Assembly (NCBI GenBank): GCA_003220685.1
Contig: QHTE01000054.1
Location: 1-64,000, forward strand
Length of the DNA: 64,000 nt
Reading direction: 5' to 3'
Source: Candidatus Rokuibacteriota bacterium
GTDB lineage: Bacteria; Methylomirabilota; Methylomirabilia; Rokubacteriales; CSP1-6
The notes under the pieces are model-generated. The model searched no databases. It was not told the origin of the DNA and was given only the letters and a program-made list of their open reading frames with translations. Shown here piece by piece: positions 8,170 to 17,585 of the stretch. Within the stretch, counting starts at the first letter, position 1, and each line of letters begins with the position of its first letter. Position numbers and translations under genes: made by a program.

Positions 8170-10533
8170 ATGACCAACGTGCTGTCGTCTCGCGAGCTGG
8201 ACCTGGTGGATGCCTACTGGCGCGCCGCGAACTACCTGACGATCGGACAGATCTACCTGCTCGACAATCCGCTCCTGCGCGAGCCGCTCAAGGTCGAGCA
8301 CGTCAAGCCCCGACTCCTCGGGCACTGGGGAACGTCGCCCGGCCAGAACCTCATCTACGTCCACCTCAATCGCCTCATCACGCGTCACGACGCCGAGCTC
8401 ATCTATCTGTCCGGCCCCGGCCACGGCGGACCCGCGATCGTGGCCCAGGTGTACCTCGAGGGCACGTACTCCGAGATCTATCCGGACGTCTCGCGGGATC
8501 TCGCCGGCATCCGCAAGCTCTTCCGGCAGTTCTCGACACCTGGCGGCATTCCGAGCCACGTGAGCGTGACCACGCCCGGGTCGATCCACGAGGGCGGCGA
8601 GCTCGGCTACGTGCTCGTGCATGCGTTCGGCGCCGCGTTCGACAATTCCGAACTCATCGTCGTCGCGGTCGTCGGGGACGGCGAGGCGGAGACCGGGCCC
8701 CTGGCCGGAAGCTGGAAGGGGATCAGCTTTCTCAACCCGGCGCGGGACGGCGCGGTGCTGCCGATCCTGCATCTCAACGGCTACAAGATCGCCGGCCCCA
8801 CTGTGCTCGGGCGCTCGACCGACACCGAGATCGAGAGCCTCCTCGGCGGTCAGGGCTACGACGTGCTGTTCGTCGAGGGAAGCGAGCCGCGGACCGTGCA
8901 CGCGCTGCTCGCCGAGGCGCTAGAGACGTGCTACACGCGGATCCGCGCGATCCAGCGCGAGGCGCGCGACCACGGCGTGGCCGGCCGTCCTCGCTGGCCC
9001 GCCATCGTGCTCCGGACGCCGAAGGGATGGACCGGTCCCAAGGTCGTGGACGGCGTCCCGATCGAGGGCACGTTCCGCGCGCATCAGGTGCCGCTGAGCG
9101 AGGTGCGAACGAACGCCGACCACCTGCGCCTGCTCGAGCAGTGGATGCGGAGCTATCGGCCCGAGGAGCTGTTCGATGGCGCGGGCCGGTTGGTGTCGGA
9201 CGTCGCGGCGCTCGCGCCGACCGGCGCGCGACGGATGGGGGCGAACCCGCATGCCAACGGCGGCCGGGCGGTGCCGCCGCTGGATCTCCCGCCGTTCCGC
9301 GACTACGCGATCCGCGTGAGTCGCCCGGCGACGGAGCGCGCCGAATCGACCCGCCAGCTCGGCAAGCTCATGCGCGACGTCTTCACCCGCAACCGGCGGC
9401 AGGCCAACTTCAGGCTGTTCTGTCCGGACGAGACGAACTCGAATCGCCTCGGCGATGTCTTCGAGACGGAAAAGCGCTGCCTCGTCGAGACCGTGTTGCC
9501 GAACGACGATCACGTCGCCCGGGACGGCCGCGTGATGGAGGTCCTCAGCGAGCACCTGTGTCAAGGCTGGCTCGAAGGCTACAACCTCACCGGACGGTAC
9601 GGGCTCTTCGCAACGTACGAGGCCTTCGCCATGGTGTCGGCATCCATGGCCGTCCAGCATGCCAAGTGGCTCGAGGAGAGCGTGCGACTGTCCTGGCGCA
9701 AGCCCATTCCGTCGCTCAATGTGCTGCTCACCTCGACGTGCTGGCGCAACGACCACAACGGCTTCAGCCACCAGGGGCCCGGGTTGATCGACGTGATGCT
9801 CTCGAAGAAGGGCACGGTGTCCCGCATCTACTTGCCGCCCGACGCCAACTGCCTGCTCGCGACGGCCGATCACTGCTTCCGCAGCCGGAACTACGTGAAC
9901 CTCATCGTGATCGACAAGCAGCCTCAGCTCCAGTGGCTCGCGATCGACGCGGCGATCGAGCACTGCGCGCGTGGCGCGTCCATCTGGCGCTGGGCGAGCA
10001 ACGACCAGGGCACGGAGCCCGACGTCGTGCTAGCGGCGGCCGGGGACATTCCGACCCTCGAAGTCGTGGCCGCGGCGTGGTGGCTCCGGCAGCGCGCGCC
10101 CGAGCTGAAAGTGCGCGTGGTCAACGTCGTGGACCTCATGACCCTGTTCCCGTCCGACGTGCACCCGCACGGAATGGACGCGGCGTCCTTCGACGACACC
10201 TTCACCCGCGACGCGCACGTCGTGTTCGCCTTCCACGGCTATCAGCGGGCGATTCACCAGATCATCCACGGCCGGCCGCACGCGGAGCGCTTCCACGTGC
10301 GCGGGTTCAACGAGGAAGGCACCACGACGACGCCGTTCGACATGGTGGTCCGCAACGGCATGAGCCGCTACCACCTCTGCATCGAGGGGCTGCGGCGCGG
10401 CGGCGGCGCGCTGCCGCGAAGGCAGGCCTTGATCGACGAGTGCCACGCGGCCCTGGAGCGCCATCTTCGGTACAGCCGCGATCATCTCGAGGACATGCCC
10501 GAGGTGCGCGACTGGGTGTGGAGCGAGGGCTGA
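8170..10533 (+). CDS. xfp: Phosphoketolase (xylulose-5-P/fructose-6-P)
   Basis: 787 aa, the full family length. ATG at 8170 follows a strong AAGGAGG; a TTG at 8131 in frame would add 13 residues and is less likely. Family landmarks include [18 protein letters not shown], the ThDP/Mg motif [14 protein letters not shown] near residue 169, [10 protein letters not shown] and the C-terminal [14 protein letters not shown]. The enzyme splits xylulose-5-phosphate (or fructose-6-phosphate) with phosphate to acetyl phosphate plus glyceraldehyde-3-phosphate (or erythrose-4-phosphate). Acetate kinase follows 7 nt later, giving the classic route from acetyl phosphate to acetate and ATP. Cytoplasmic. Confidence 0.95.
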   Translation: MTNVLSSRELDLVDAYWRAANYLTIGQIYLLDNPLLREPLKVEHVKPRLLGHWGTSPGQNLIYVHLNRLITRHDAELIYLSGPGHGGPAIVAQVYLEGTYSEIYPDVSRDLAGIRKLFRQFSTPGGIPSHVSVTTPGSIHEGGELGYVLVHAFGAAFDNSELIVVAVVGDGEAETGPLAGSWKGISFLNPARDGAVLPILHLNGYKIAGPTVLGRSTDTEIESLLGGQGYDVLFVEGSEPRTVHALLAEALETCYTRIRAIQREARDHGVAGRPRWPAIVLRTPKGWTGPKVVDGVPIEGTFRAHQVPLSEVRTNADHLRLLEQWMRSYRPEELFDGAGRLVSDVAALAPTGARRMGANPHANGGRAVPPLDLPPFRDYAIRVSRPATERAESTRQLGKLMRDVFTRNRRQANFRLFCPDETNSNRLGDVFETEKRCLVETVLPNDDHVARDGRVMEVLSEHLCQGWLEGYNLTGRYGLFATYEAFAMVSASMAVQHAKWLEESVRLSWRKPIPSLNVLLTSTCWRNDHNGFSHQGPGLIDVMLSKKGTVSRIYLPPDANCLLATADHCFRSRNYVNLIVIDKQPQLQWLAIDAAIEHCARGASIWRWASNDQGTEPDVVLAAAGDIPTLEVVAAAWWLRQRAPELKVRVVNVVDLMTLFPSDVHPHGMDAASFDDTFTRDAHVVFAFHGYQRAIHQIIHGRPHAERFHVRGFNEEGTTTTPFDMVVRNGMSRYHLCIEGLRRGGGALPRRQALIDECHAALERHLRYSRDHLEDMPEVRDWVWSEG

Positions 10534-10540
10534 CGCCGCC

Positions 10541-11740
10541 ATGAACGTCCTGGCGGTCAACTGCGGCAGCTCGTCGATCAAGTTCGGGCTGTTCGCCGCG
10601 CCGGCGAGCGGCGAGCACGGGGACGGCATGAGTCGGCTCGCGGGCGGCGGTATCGAGCGACTCGGCACGGGCCGAGCGCAGCTGCACTTCGAGACCGTCC
10701 GCGGCGTGCCACTGGACACGACGGGGGTGGTGCCCGATCAGGCCGAAGGGGTGCGGCGGATCGCGGAATGGATGAGCGCGACGCGTCTGTCCGTGCAGGC
10801 GGTGGGGCATCGCGTGGTGCACGGCGGCCCGCGGTTCCGGACGCCGACGCTCCTCGACGACACAGTCATCGCGGCGATTCACGAGCTCGAGGCCCTGGCG
10901 CCCCTGCACAACGGTCCGAGCCTCGCGGGGATTCGCGCGTGTCGCGCGGCGTTCGGCGGCGATCCGCCGATGGTCGCGGTCTTCGACACCGCCTTTCACG
11001 CCTCGCTGCCGGAGCGCGCGTGGCGATACGCCCTCCCGCGGGAGCTGGCCGACCGCCACGCCATCCGTCGCTACGGGTTTCACGGCATCTCCTACCGCGC
11101 GGTGCTCGAGCGCTACTGCGCCTTCACGGGCCGGCCCACGTCGCGCGCGACGATTGTCGCCTTGCATCTTGGCAGCGGCTGCTCGGCCGCGGCGATCGAG
11201 AACGGCCGCTCGATCGACACGTCGATGGGGCTCACGCCGCTCGAGGGGCTGGTGATGGGCACCAGATCCGGCGACATCGACCCGAGCATCGTCGGGCACC
11301 TGTCGCGGGCCGAGTCGGCGCCCGTCGCCGAGGTGGAGCGCTGGCTCACCGGGCGGTCGGGGCTCCTCGGGCTCTCGGCGCGGAGCAACGACCTGCGCGA
11401 CCTGCTGGCGCACGAGAGCGACGACGCCGGCGCGGCGATCGCGATCGAGGTGTTCTGCTATCGCATCCGCAAGTACATCGGCGCGTACCTGGCGGCGCTC
11501 GGCGGCGCCCAGGCGGTCGTGTTCACCGGAGCCATCGGCGAGCGCTCGGCCGAGGCGCGCGCGCGGATCTGCCAGGGGCTCGAGTGCTTCGGCCTGATCC
11601 TCGACCCGCGAGCCAATGCCGACGCGGCGGGCGGCGAGCGACGCATCAGCGCCTCGGGGGCGCGGCTGGAGGCGTTCGTGATTCCGACCGACGAGGAGAT
11701 CGAGATCGCGCGGGACACCGTGCGGGCGCTCCGTCGGTGA
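10541..11740 (+). CDS. ackA: Acetate kinase
   Basis: 399 aa of the ASKHA fold. NCGSSSIKF at the N-terminus, HRVVHGG near residue 90, FDTAFH near 150, RYGFHGISY near 175, HLGSGCS near 208, and TPLEGLVMGTRSGDIDP near 230 are all characteristic; the Arg, Asp and His needed for phosphoryl transfer are present. It makes ATP and acetate from acetyl phosphate supplied by the phosphoketolase immediately upstream (8170-10533). No phosphotransacetylase gene is adjacent. The stop overlaps the GTG of the following lipoprotein by 4 nt. Confidence 0.95.
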   Translation: MNVLAVNCGSSSIKFGLFAAPASGEHGDGMSRLAGGGIERLGTGRAQLHFETVRGVPLDTTGVVPDQAEGVRRIAEWMSATRLSVQAVGHRVVHGGPRFRTPTLLDDTVIAAIHELEALAPLHNGPSLAGIRACRAAFGGDPPMVAVFDTAFHASLPERAWRYALPRELADRHAIRRYGFHGISYRAVLERYCAFTGRPTSRATIVALHLGSGCSAAAIENGRSIDTSMGLTPLEGLVMGTRSGDIDPSIVGHLSRAESAPVAEVERWLTGRSGLLGLSARSNDLRDLLAHESDDAGAAIAIEVFCYRIRKYIGAYLAALGGAQAVVFTGAIGERSAEARARICQGLECFGLILDPRANADAAGGERRISASGARLEAFVIPTDEEIEIARDTVRALRR

Positions 11741-12456
11741 GGCTGATCGTGTCCCTCGCGCTGCTGGCCGCGTTGGCCGGCTGCAGCCTGCTGGAGCGCG
11801 CGCGGTCGAACTTCTGGGAGCTCGAGCGCGGCCCGTCGGGTCAGGCGCCCGATCCGGCGACGACGCGCGAGGCGGTGATCCAGATCTACGCGGCCCGTAC
11901 CGTCGGCTGGCGCGGCTTCTTCGCGGTGCACACGTGGATCGCGGTGAAGCCGCGCGACGCCGAGTCCTACACGCGCTACGAGGTGATCGGCTGGGGCGTC
12001 GACCGCGGCGCGCCGGCCGTGCGCGTCAACCGCAGCGGCGCCGACAACTACTGGTTCGGCGACCGCCCCGAGCGGCTCGTCGACCTCCGCGGCGAAGCCG
12101 CCGATCCCCTGATCGAGCGGGTCGCGGCCGCGGTAGCCTCGTATCCGTACCAGGCGACCTATCGCACCTGGCCCGGGCCCAACAGCAACACGTTCACGGC
12201 CTGGGTCGGCCGGAGCGTGCCGGAGCTGCGTCTGAAGCTCCCGCCCACCGCGATCGGCAAGGACTTCCTGCCGGGCTCCGTCGCCGACACGACGCCGAGC
12301 GGGACGGGCGTGCAGCTCTCCTTCTTCGGGCTCACGGGGGTCGCGGTCGGCTGGGCAGAAGGCATCGAGGTCAACGTGCTCACGCTCAACTTCGGCGTGG
12401 AGCTCAAGCCCCCCGCGTTGAAGCTGCCCATAGTCGGGCGCATCGGTCCTTCCTGA
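11737..12456 (+). CDS. DUF3750-like lipoprotein
   Basis: 239 aa from a GTG overlapping the ackA stop (GTGA). The N-terminus is a lipoprotein signal with lipobox LAGC at about residues 13-16 (LLAALAGCSLLERARS). The mature part contains YAARTVGWRGFFAVHTWIAV, YEVIGWG and GPNSNTFTAWVGR, which I recognise as the DUF3750 pattern; the NSNTF segment with nearby His residues is reminiscent of an NlpC/P60-like fold, but catalytic activity is unproven. It is probably anchored to the inner or outer membrane facing the periplasm. Its link to the acetate genes upstream seems positional only. Confidence 0.75.
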   Translation: MRLIVSLALLAALAGCSLLERARSNFWELERGPSGQAPDPATTREAVIQIYAARTVGWRGFFAVHTWIAVKPRDAESYTRYEVIGWGVDRGAPAVRVNRSGADNYWFGDRPERLVDLRGEAADPLIERVAAAVASYPYQATYRTWPGPNSNTFTAWVGRSVPELRLKLPPTAIGKDFLPGSVADTTPSGTGVQLSFFGLTGVAVGWAEGIEVNVLTLNFGVELKPPALKLPIVGRIGPS

Positions 12457-12586
12457 GGTTTGCGCCGGGCGTCGGCTGGCCGCTCCACTCCAATGTGAGC
12501 GCGTGAGTCCCTATTGGGCTTGGGGCGGGCTATACCAAGCGCGCTCGGGGTGATATGTTCGGGCAATCTCGGTTCGGGGGGCGATC

Positions 12587-13369
12587 ATGGACGTCCTGGA
12601 GCTTGGTCTGGCCGGAAAGGTCGCAATCGTCACGGGCGGCAGCGAGGGGCTCGGCCGCGCGTGCGTGGAGCGGTTCGCCAGGAGCGGCGCGAAGGTCGCC
12701 GTGTGCGCGCGGCGCAAGGACGTGCTCGAGCGCGCGGTCGACGAGATCCAGAAGAAGGTGGGTGGCGACATTCTGGCGATGGCCGCCGATGTCACGAACA
12801 ACGCGGAGGTCGAGGCATTCGTCGCGGCGACCGTGGCGCAGTTCGGCGGCGTCGACATTCTCGTCAACAACGCCGGCACGTCGTCCGCCGCCGGCTTCGA
12901 GCAGGTGGACGACGCCGCGTGGATGTACGACTTCGATTCGAAGGTGATGGGCGCGATCCGGTTCTGCCGCCTCGTCATCCCGCACATGAAGCGCCGCGGC
13001 GGCGGACGCATCATCAACGTGACGACCGTCGGCGGCAAGGCCCCGGCGGCGCGCTCGCTGCCGACCAGCATGTCGCGCGCGGCGGGCATCAACCTCACCA
13101 AGTCGTTGGCCCACGAGTACGCGTCGGACCGGATTCTCGTCAACACGATCTGTCTGGGACTGGTCAAGAGCGCCCAGCACGAGCGGCGCGCCAAGGGCGA
13201 CCTCGACGCGCACTACCGGGAGATCGCGGAGAAGCGCAAGCTGCCGCTCGGGCGATTCGGCGAAGCCCACGAGTTCGCCGATCTCGTCGCCTTCCTCGCC
13301 TCCGAGCGCGCGGCCTATATCACGGGCACGGCCATCAACTTCGATGGCGGCATCACAGCGGCGGTGTAA
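12587..13369 (+). CDS. SDR-family protein with substituted catalytic residues
   Basis: 260 aa Rossmann-fold protein. The cofactor loop is intact (TGGSEGLGR near residue 17) as is NNAG near 93. The active site is not: where classical SDRs have a Ser followed by YxxxK, this chain reads NVTTVGG and then LPTSMSRAAGINLTKSLA, so Tyr is replaced by Thr and Lys by Arg. A subgroup of BKR-like SDRs is known to lack the tetrad, so it may bind NAD(P) without classical reductase activity or use other residues. It starts the plus-strand cluster to 16.7 kb; a 130-nt upstream gap would hold the promoter. Confidence 0.85.
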   Translation: MDVLELGLAGKVAIVTGGSEGLGRACVERFARSGAKVAVCARRKDVLERAVDEIQKKVGGDILAMAADVTNNAEVEAFVAATVAQFGGVDILVNNAGTSSAAGFEQVDDAAWMYDFDSKVMGAIRFCRLVIPHMKRRGGGRIINVTTVGGKAPAARSLPTSMSRAAGINLTKSLAHEYASDRILVNTICLGLVKSAQHERRAKGDLDAHYREIAEKRKLPLGRFGEAHEFADLVAFLASERAAYITGTAINFDGGITAAV

Positions 13370-13381
13370 GCGGAGGAGCGA

Positions 13382-13678
13382 ATGCTGAAGCGGAGCGCGA
13401 TCGTCGCCAGCGTGCTGGCGATCGGGTTCGTCCTCGGATTCGGAACCCTGGCGTTCACCCAGGAGAAGAAGCCGCCGGCGACACGCGCCGGACTACATCT
13501 CATTCACGCTGCCGCGAAGTCGCTCGAAGACGCCGAAAAGCATCTGACACGCGCCGAGCACCACTTCGGCGGGCACCGCGCCAAGGCGCTCGACCTCGTC
13601 AAGCAGGCCGAAGCCGAGCTGAAGCAGGCCGTCGAATACGCCAAGGCCAACCCGCCGGCGCCGGCGACCAAACAGTGA
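13382..13678 (+). CDS. Small secreted helical protein, unknown function
   Basis: 98 aa. Residues 1-27 form a signal peptide (MLKRSAIVASVLAIGF...LAFTQ). The mature part is Lys/Glu/Ala/His-rich and predicted helical (LHLIHAAAKSLEDAEKHLTR, then ALDLVKQAEAELKQAVEYAK) with His in LHLIHAA and RAEHHFGGH, a pattern like small periplasmic metal-binding proteins such as SmbP, although no firm family match is claimed. It sits 12 nt after the SDR stop behind GGAGG, so it is translated from the same mRNA. Confidence 0.7.
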   Translation: MLKRSAIVASVLAIGFVLGFGTLAFTQEKKPPATRAGLHLIHAAAKSLEDAEKHLTRAEHHFGGHRAKALDLVKQAEAELKQAVEYAKANPPAPATKQ

Positions 13679-13683
13679 CCGCC

Positions 13684-14484
13684 ATGCTTGCTCTACACAC
13701 CTGGACACTCGATACGACGCCGCTCCCGGATGTGCTGCGCGCCACGAAAGGGGCCGGTTGGGACGGCGTGGAGCTGCGCCGGATCGATTTCGCGCGCGCG
13801 GCCGAGAAGGGACAGGCCGCGGCGGACGTGCTGGCGCTCGTCAAGGCCAGCGGGCTCTCCGTGGCGTGCGTCGGCGTGGAGCTCGGCTGGATGTTCGCCG
13901 ACGGCGCCGAGCGCGAGAAGCTGATGAAGGCGTTCGACGAATCCTGCCGGTGGGCGGTCGGCCTCGGCTGCCAGACGGTGATGAGCGCGTCGGATCGCGG
14001 GCGCGGCGATCTCGCGCGGGCCGCCGCGAGCATGCGCGAGGCCGCCGCCGTCGCCGCCTCGCATCGCGTGAGGCTGGCCGTCGAGTTCAACTCGCAGGCC
14101 GAACAGCTCAACAACCTCGACGTCATGCGCGGTGTCGTCGCCAAGGCCGCGCACCCGAGCTGCGGGCTCCTGCTCGACACCTACCACTTGCAGCGGAGCG
14201 GAGCCAGCCTCAAGGCGATCGACGGCGTCGCGCTCGGCGAGATCGCGTACGTCCAGTACAGCGACGTGCCGCGCACCGGGCTCGAGCCGGGCAAGGCGCT
14301 CGACCGGCTGCCGCCGGGACGGGGCAGCGTGCCGTTCAAGGAGATCTTCGCGTTGCTCAATCGCAAGGGCTATCGCGGATTCATGAGCTACGAGGCGCCG
14401 AACCCCGCGGCCTGGGCCCGGCCCGCCGACGAGGTCGCGCGCGAAGCGCTCGAGGCGACGCGGGCGCATCTGCCGACGGGTTAA
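13684..14484 (+). CDS. Sugar phosphate isomerase/epimerase (AP-endonuclease-2 fold)
   Basis: 266 aa TIM barrel of the xylose-isomerase-like superfamily. ATG at 13684 lies 5 nt after the preceding stop. Metal ligands fit the family: VEFNSQAEQLNN (Glu near residue 138), LLLDTYHL (Asp and His near 165), a later YVQYSDVPRTG and the closing YEAPNP (Glu near 240). Such enzymes act on keto- or aldo-sugars, inosose or hydroxypyruvate. Its place before a benzoylformate-decarboxylase-like ThDP enzyme suggests a shared catabolic route; substrate unknown. Confidence 0.82.
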   Translation: MLALHTWTLDTTPLPDVLRATKGAGWDGVELRRIDFARAAEKGQAAADVLALVKASGLSVACVGVELGWMFADGAEREKLMKAFDESCRWAVGLGCQTVMSASDRGRGDLARAAASMREAAAVAASHRVRLAVEFNSQAEQLNNLDVMRGVVAKAAHPSCGLLLDTYHLQRSGASLKAIDGVALGEIAYVQYSDVPRTGLEPGKALDRLPPGRGSVPFKEIFALLNRKGYRGFMSYEAPNPAAWARPADEVAREALEATRAHLPTG

Positions 14485-14496
14485 GAGAGGACCATC

Positions 14497-16227
14497 ATGC
14501 GCAAGACCATCACCGGCACCGGCGGCATGCTGCTCATCCAGACCCTGAAGGACGCGGGGGTGGACTTTCTCTTCTCGAATCCCGGCTCTGCCGAGACCGG
14601 GATCTTCGCCGCGCTGTCCGAGGACCAGGACCAGAAGCTGATCGTCGGCAAGCACGAGGGGCTCGTGGCGGCCATGGCCGACGGCTATCACCGCATGAGC
14701 GGCAAGGTGGGCGTCATCATTGCCCACGTCATGGGCGGCTCGTGGCAGCTGGCCGGACAGCTCTTCAACGCCCAGATCGCGGGCTCCTCCCTGCTAGTGA
14801 TCGCGGGCGACTGGGCGTCGGAGATTCAGGACTTCCGCGGCCTGGCGCCGTTCCCCGGCCTGACCCAGGCCGAGTCGATGCGCGCCATCACCAAGGACGC
14901 GCGCGCGGCCTACCAGGTGGCGGCCAACCCCGCGGCGATTCCCGTCGCGACGACGCGCGCGCTGCGCGAAGCGACGACGCCGCCGACCGGACCCGTCTAC
15001 CTCTCGATCAGCGCCGAGCTCTTGCTGCGCGACGGGCTGGAAGCGCAGATCGGCGAGGGCGCCGCGTATCGGATCGAGCGGCCGGGGGCGGCGCGCGCCA
15101 AGACGGTCGAGGAAATCGCGCGCCGGCTCGGCGAGGCGAAATGCCCGGTGCTGATGTTCGGCGACGACGTCTGGCGCGAGCGCGCCGGGGTCGAGGCGGT
15201 GCGGCTGGCCGAAGCGCTCGAGGCGCCGGCGTTCGCCACGCGGCAGATCTTCCCGAACTTCCCCACCCGCCACCCGCTCTACTGCGGCATGTATCCGGTC
15301 TCGAAGGATTTCGAGAAGGTCACCGGCCTCAAGCCGGACCTGATCTTCATGGCCGGCGTGCAGGGCGTGCACGGCGGCGTCGCCGAGCCGTTCGTGATCC
15401 AGATCGGCCCCAACCCGCTGCTGATGGGCCGCCACTACCCGCTCGACATCGCCGCGCAGTGCGAGCTGCCGGAGACCTTGCGCAGCATCACCGCCGCGCT
15501 GACACGGCTCCACGGCGACAAGGCGGCTGGCTTCGCGCGCCAGCGCGAGAAGGTGCGCGCGTACGCGAAGCTCCTGATCTCACGCGAGGAGGATCTGGCG
15601 CGCGAGCACGAGCACGAAGCGCTCGTGCATCCGAGCATGCTCGAGACCCACCTGGCCCAGCTCCTGCCGAAGAACACCGTGATGGTGCAGGAGAGCTCGA
15701 CCGCCCGCACGACGCTCCTGCCGTTCGGCCACGACGCGATGGGGTGGACGCGCAGCGGCGGCGGCTCGCTCGGATTCGGCGTGGGCGCCGCCATCGGCGC
15801 CAAGATCGCGGTGGGCCGCGAGCGGCCCGTCGTCCTCCACCTGGGCGACGGCGCCCTGACCTATAGCGCGGCGGGCTTCTGGACGATGGCGCGCTACAAC
15901 ACCGCGATCCTCACCGTGATCTCGAACAACGAGACCTATCAGGTCGTCCGCACCAACTGGGCGCGCGAGGTGCCCGACAGCAAGATGGTGCACACCGGCA
16001 AGTATCCCGGGCTCTACCTCGACGCGCCGGCGACGGACTACGCGGGGCTCGCGCGCTCCCAGGGCGTCGACGGCGAGACCGTCAAGACCTTGAAGGAGCT
16101 CGAGCCGGCGCTGCGGCGCGGCGTCGACCGCACGACGCGAGAGAACAAGCCGTACGTGATCGACGTGAAGGTCGCGCGCGAGGGCGTCGGCGCTGACTCG
16201 ACGTGGTACCAGGACTGGACGATGTAG
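14497..16227 (+). CDS. Thiamine-diphosphate-dependent enzyme (acetolactate synthase/benzoylformate decarboxylase type)
   Basis: 576 aa with the three-domain ThDP layout. The N-terminal PYR domain has KHEGLVAAMADGYHRMSG, with the activating Glu near residue 53. The middle domain follows, and the PP domain carries GDGALTYSAAGFWTMARYN...SNN near residue 450, the Mg/ThDP-binding motif. It lacks a clear FAD-site match, so a 2-keto acid decarboxylase or C-C lyase is as likely as acetolactate synthase. RBS AGAGAGG precedes the ATG. It is the fourth gene of the plus-strand run and differs from the ThDP enzymes at 31.9-32.9 and 34.2-35.9 kb. Confidence 0.88.
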   Translation: MRKTITGTGGMLLIQTLKDAGVDFLFSNPGSAETGIFAALSEDQDQKLIVGKHEGLVAAMADGYHRMSGKVGVIIAHVMGGSWQLAGQLFNAQIAGSSLLVIAGDWASEIQDFRGLAPFPGLTQAESMRAITKDARAAYQVAANPAAIPVATTRALREATTPPTGPVYLSISAELLLRDGLEAQIGEGAAYRIERPGAARAKTVEEIARRLGEAKCPVLMFGDDVWRERAGVEAVRLAEALEAPAFATRQIFPNFPTRHPLYCGMYPVSKDFEKVTGLKPDLIFMAGVQGVHGGVAEPFVIQIGPNPLLMGRHYPLDIAAQCELPETLRSITAALTRLHGDKAAGFARQREKVRAYAKLLISREEDLAREHEHEALVHPSMLETHLAQLLPKNTVMVQESSTARTTLLPFGHDAMGWTRSGGGSLGFGVGAAIGAKIAVGRERPVVLHLGDGALTYSAAGFWTMARYNTAILTVISNNETYQVVRTNWAREVPDSKMVHTGKYPGLYLDAPATDYAGLARSQGVDGETVKTLKELEPALRRGVDRTTRENKPYVIDVKVAREGVGADSTWYQDWTM

Positions 16228-16286
16228 CCGGGCTCGAGGTGGACGGGCCTCGACACGGCGCGTACGCTCGGCGGCAGGAGGGGATG

Positions 16287-16655
16287 ATGGCCAATCCATT
16301 CGTGCACGTGGAGCTGCAGACGAACGACCCGGCGAGCGCGCGTAAGTTTTACACGAGCCTCTTCGGCTGGAAGCTGCAGGACGTGCCGATGCCCGGCGGG
16401 ACCTACACGATGATCGACGTGGGCGGCGGAACCGGCGGCGGCATGATGCGCAACCCGGTTCCGGGGGCGCCATCGCACTGGCTGTCGTACGTCGGCGTCG
16501 ACGACATCCACGCCTCGATGAAGAAGGCCAAAGAGCTCGGCGCGATGATCCTCGTGGACGTGACCGAGGTCGGCGAGTTCGGCTGGATGAGCGTGTTCAC
16601 GGATCCGACCGGCGCGACCCTCGCCATGTGGAAGCCGAAGCAGCCCCACAAGTAA
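16287..16655 (+). CDS. VOC-family (glyoxalase/bleomycin-resistance fold) protein
   Basis: 122 aa. Two ATGs (16284, 16287) follow AGGAGGGG; the second gives MANPFVHVELQTNDPASARKF. One pair of betaalphabetabetabeta modules is visible: FVHVELQTNDPASARKFYTS then WLSYVGVDDIHASMKKAKEL and a closing FTDPTGATLAMWKPK. Metal-binding positions (His in FVHVEL, Glu or other in the second module) are partly kept. Such proteins act as dioxygenases, isomerases or resistance proteins, so no reaction is assigned. Last gene of the plus-strand cluster before a hairpin terminator. Confidence 0.8.
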   Translation: MANPFVHVELQTNDPASARKFYTSLFGWKLQDVPMPGGTYTMIDVGGGTGGGMMRNPVPGAPSHWLSYVGVDDIHASMKKAKELGAMILVDVTEVGEFGWMSVFTDPTGATLAMWKPKQPHK

Positions 16656-16664
16656 CGCTCTGAC

Positions 16665-16691
16665 GCGGTGCCCGCACTCGGCGGGCACCGC
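16665..16691. terminator. Bidirectional hairpin terminator between convergent genes
   Basis: A perfect 11-bp stem (GCGGTGCCCGC / GCGGGCACCGC) with a 5-nt loop ACTCG lies between the VOC gene stop and the stop of the minus-strand FAD subunit gene. A pyrimidine-rich TCTCTCAT follows on the plus strand. Position and symmetry suit termination from both sides. Confidence 0.75.
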
Positions 16692-16695
16692 TCTC

Positions 16696-17583
16696 TCATC
16701 TAGTGCCGTCGCGTAACGCAGTGCCGTCGCGCAACGCGATCAGCAGCCGGCGGGCCCACACGCGGATCATCTCGCGCCGGTAGTCGGCGCTGCCCATCAG
16801 GTCGGAAAGCGGATCGGCCTCTCCCGCGGCGGCCTCCGCCGCGGCGCGCGCCGCGGCGTCGGTGAGCGCCTCGCCGCGCAGCGCGCGCTCGGCCCGATCG
16901 GCGCGGACCGGCGTCGGGGCGGAGCCGCCGAGCCCGATGCGCGCCTCGACGCATCGCCCCGCCCCGTCCAGCACCACGAGCGCGGCGACGCCGACCAGCG
17001 GTTTGTCCTCGGCCGAGCGCGACGTGAACTTGACGTAGCCGCCGCGCGCGCCCGCCGGCGGCGGTGGGACGCGGACGGCCGTGACGATCTCCCCGGGCTC
17101 GAGCGCCGCCTCGTAGAAGCCTCGGAAGAATCGCGCGAGCGGCACGGCGCGCTCGCCGCCGGGGCCGAGGACGCGCGCTTCAGCGTTCAGGCACAGGAGC
17201 GCGGGCGCGGGGTCCGACGCGGCCTCGGCGTAGGCGAGGTTGCCGCCGATCGTGCCCGAGGTCCGGATCGCGGGTGTGGCCACGCGGTGGACCGCCTCGG
17301 CGAGGAGCGGCCAGCCGTCTCGCACCGTGCGCGAGCGCTCGATGTCGGCGTGCGTGGCCATCGCGCCGAGCTCCAGCGAGCCGCCGTCGACGCGGATCCG
17401 ATTCAGCCCAGGCACCCGGTGCAGCGAGACCAGGCGGTCGGGCTTGACGAGCCCGAGCCGGATCATGGCGACGAGCGCCGTCCCGCCGGCGACCAGCCGC
17501 GACTCGCCGTCGAGTCGTCCGAGCGTCTCGATCGCCTCGGGGAGCGATTCGGGCTCGAGCAGACGGAACGGATGCAAGCGCAC
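16696..17583 (-). CDS. coxM: Molybdenum hydroxylase FAD-binding subunit (CoxM/CutM type)
   Basis: 295 aa from GTG at 17583, 2 nt after the small-subunit stop. FAD motifs VAGGTALVAMIRLG (residues about 37-50) and TIGGNLAYAEAASDPAPALL (near 113) are classical for the medium subunit of CO dehydrogenase and xanthine dehydrogenase-like enzymes. The C-terminal end carries a small in-frame duplication (RDGTALRDGTR), seen in DNA as two near-identical 18-nt units at about 16701-16736. Passes electrons from the 2Fe-2S subunit to an acceptor. The operon order here is large subunit, CoxG, small, medium. Confidence 0.9.
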   Translation of the reverse strand: MRLHPFRLLEPESLPEAIETLGRLDGESRLVAGGTALVAMIRLGLVKPDRLVSLHRVPGLNRIRVDGGSLELGAMATHADIERSRTVRDGWPLLAEAVHRVATPAIRTSGTIGGNLAYAEAASDPAPALLCLNAEARVLGPGGERAVPLARFFRGFYEAALEPGEIVTAVRVPPPPAGARGGYVKFTSRSAEDKPLVGVAALVVLDGAGRCVEARIGLGGSAPTPVRADRAERALRGEALTDAAARAAAEAAAGEADPLSDLMGSADYRREMIRVWARRLLIALRDGTALRDGTR

Positions 17584-17585
17584 GC

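Noticed and set aside
16701..16736. 18-nt direct repeat near the FAD subunit stop as a mobile element scar
   Set aside because: It encodes a simple in-frame RDGT duplication and has no inverted ends; slippage explains it.
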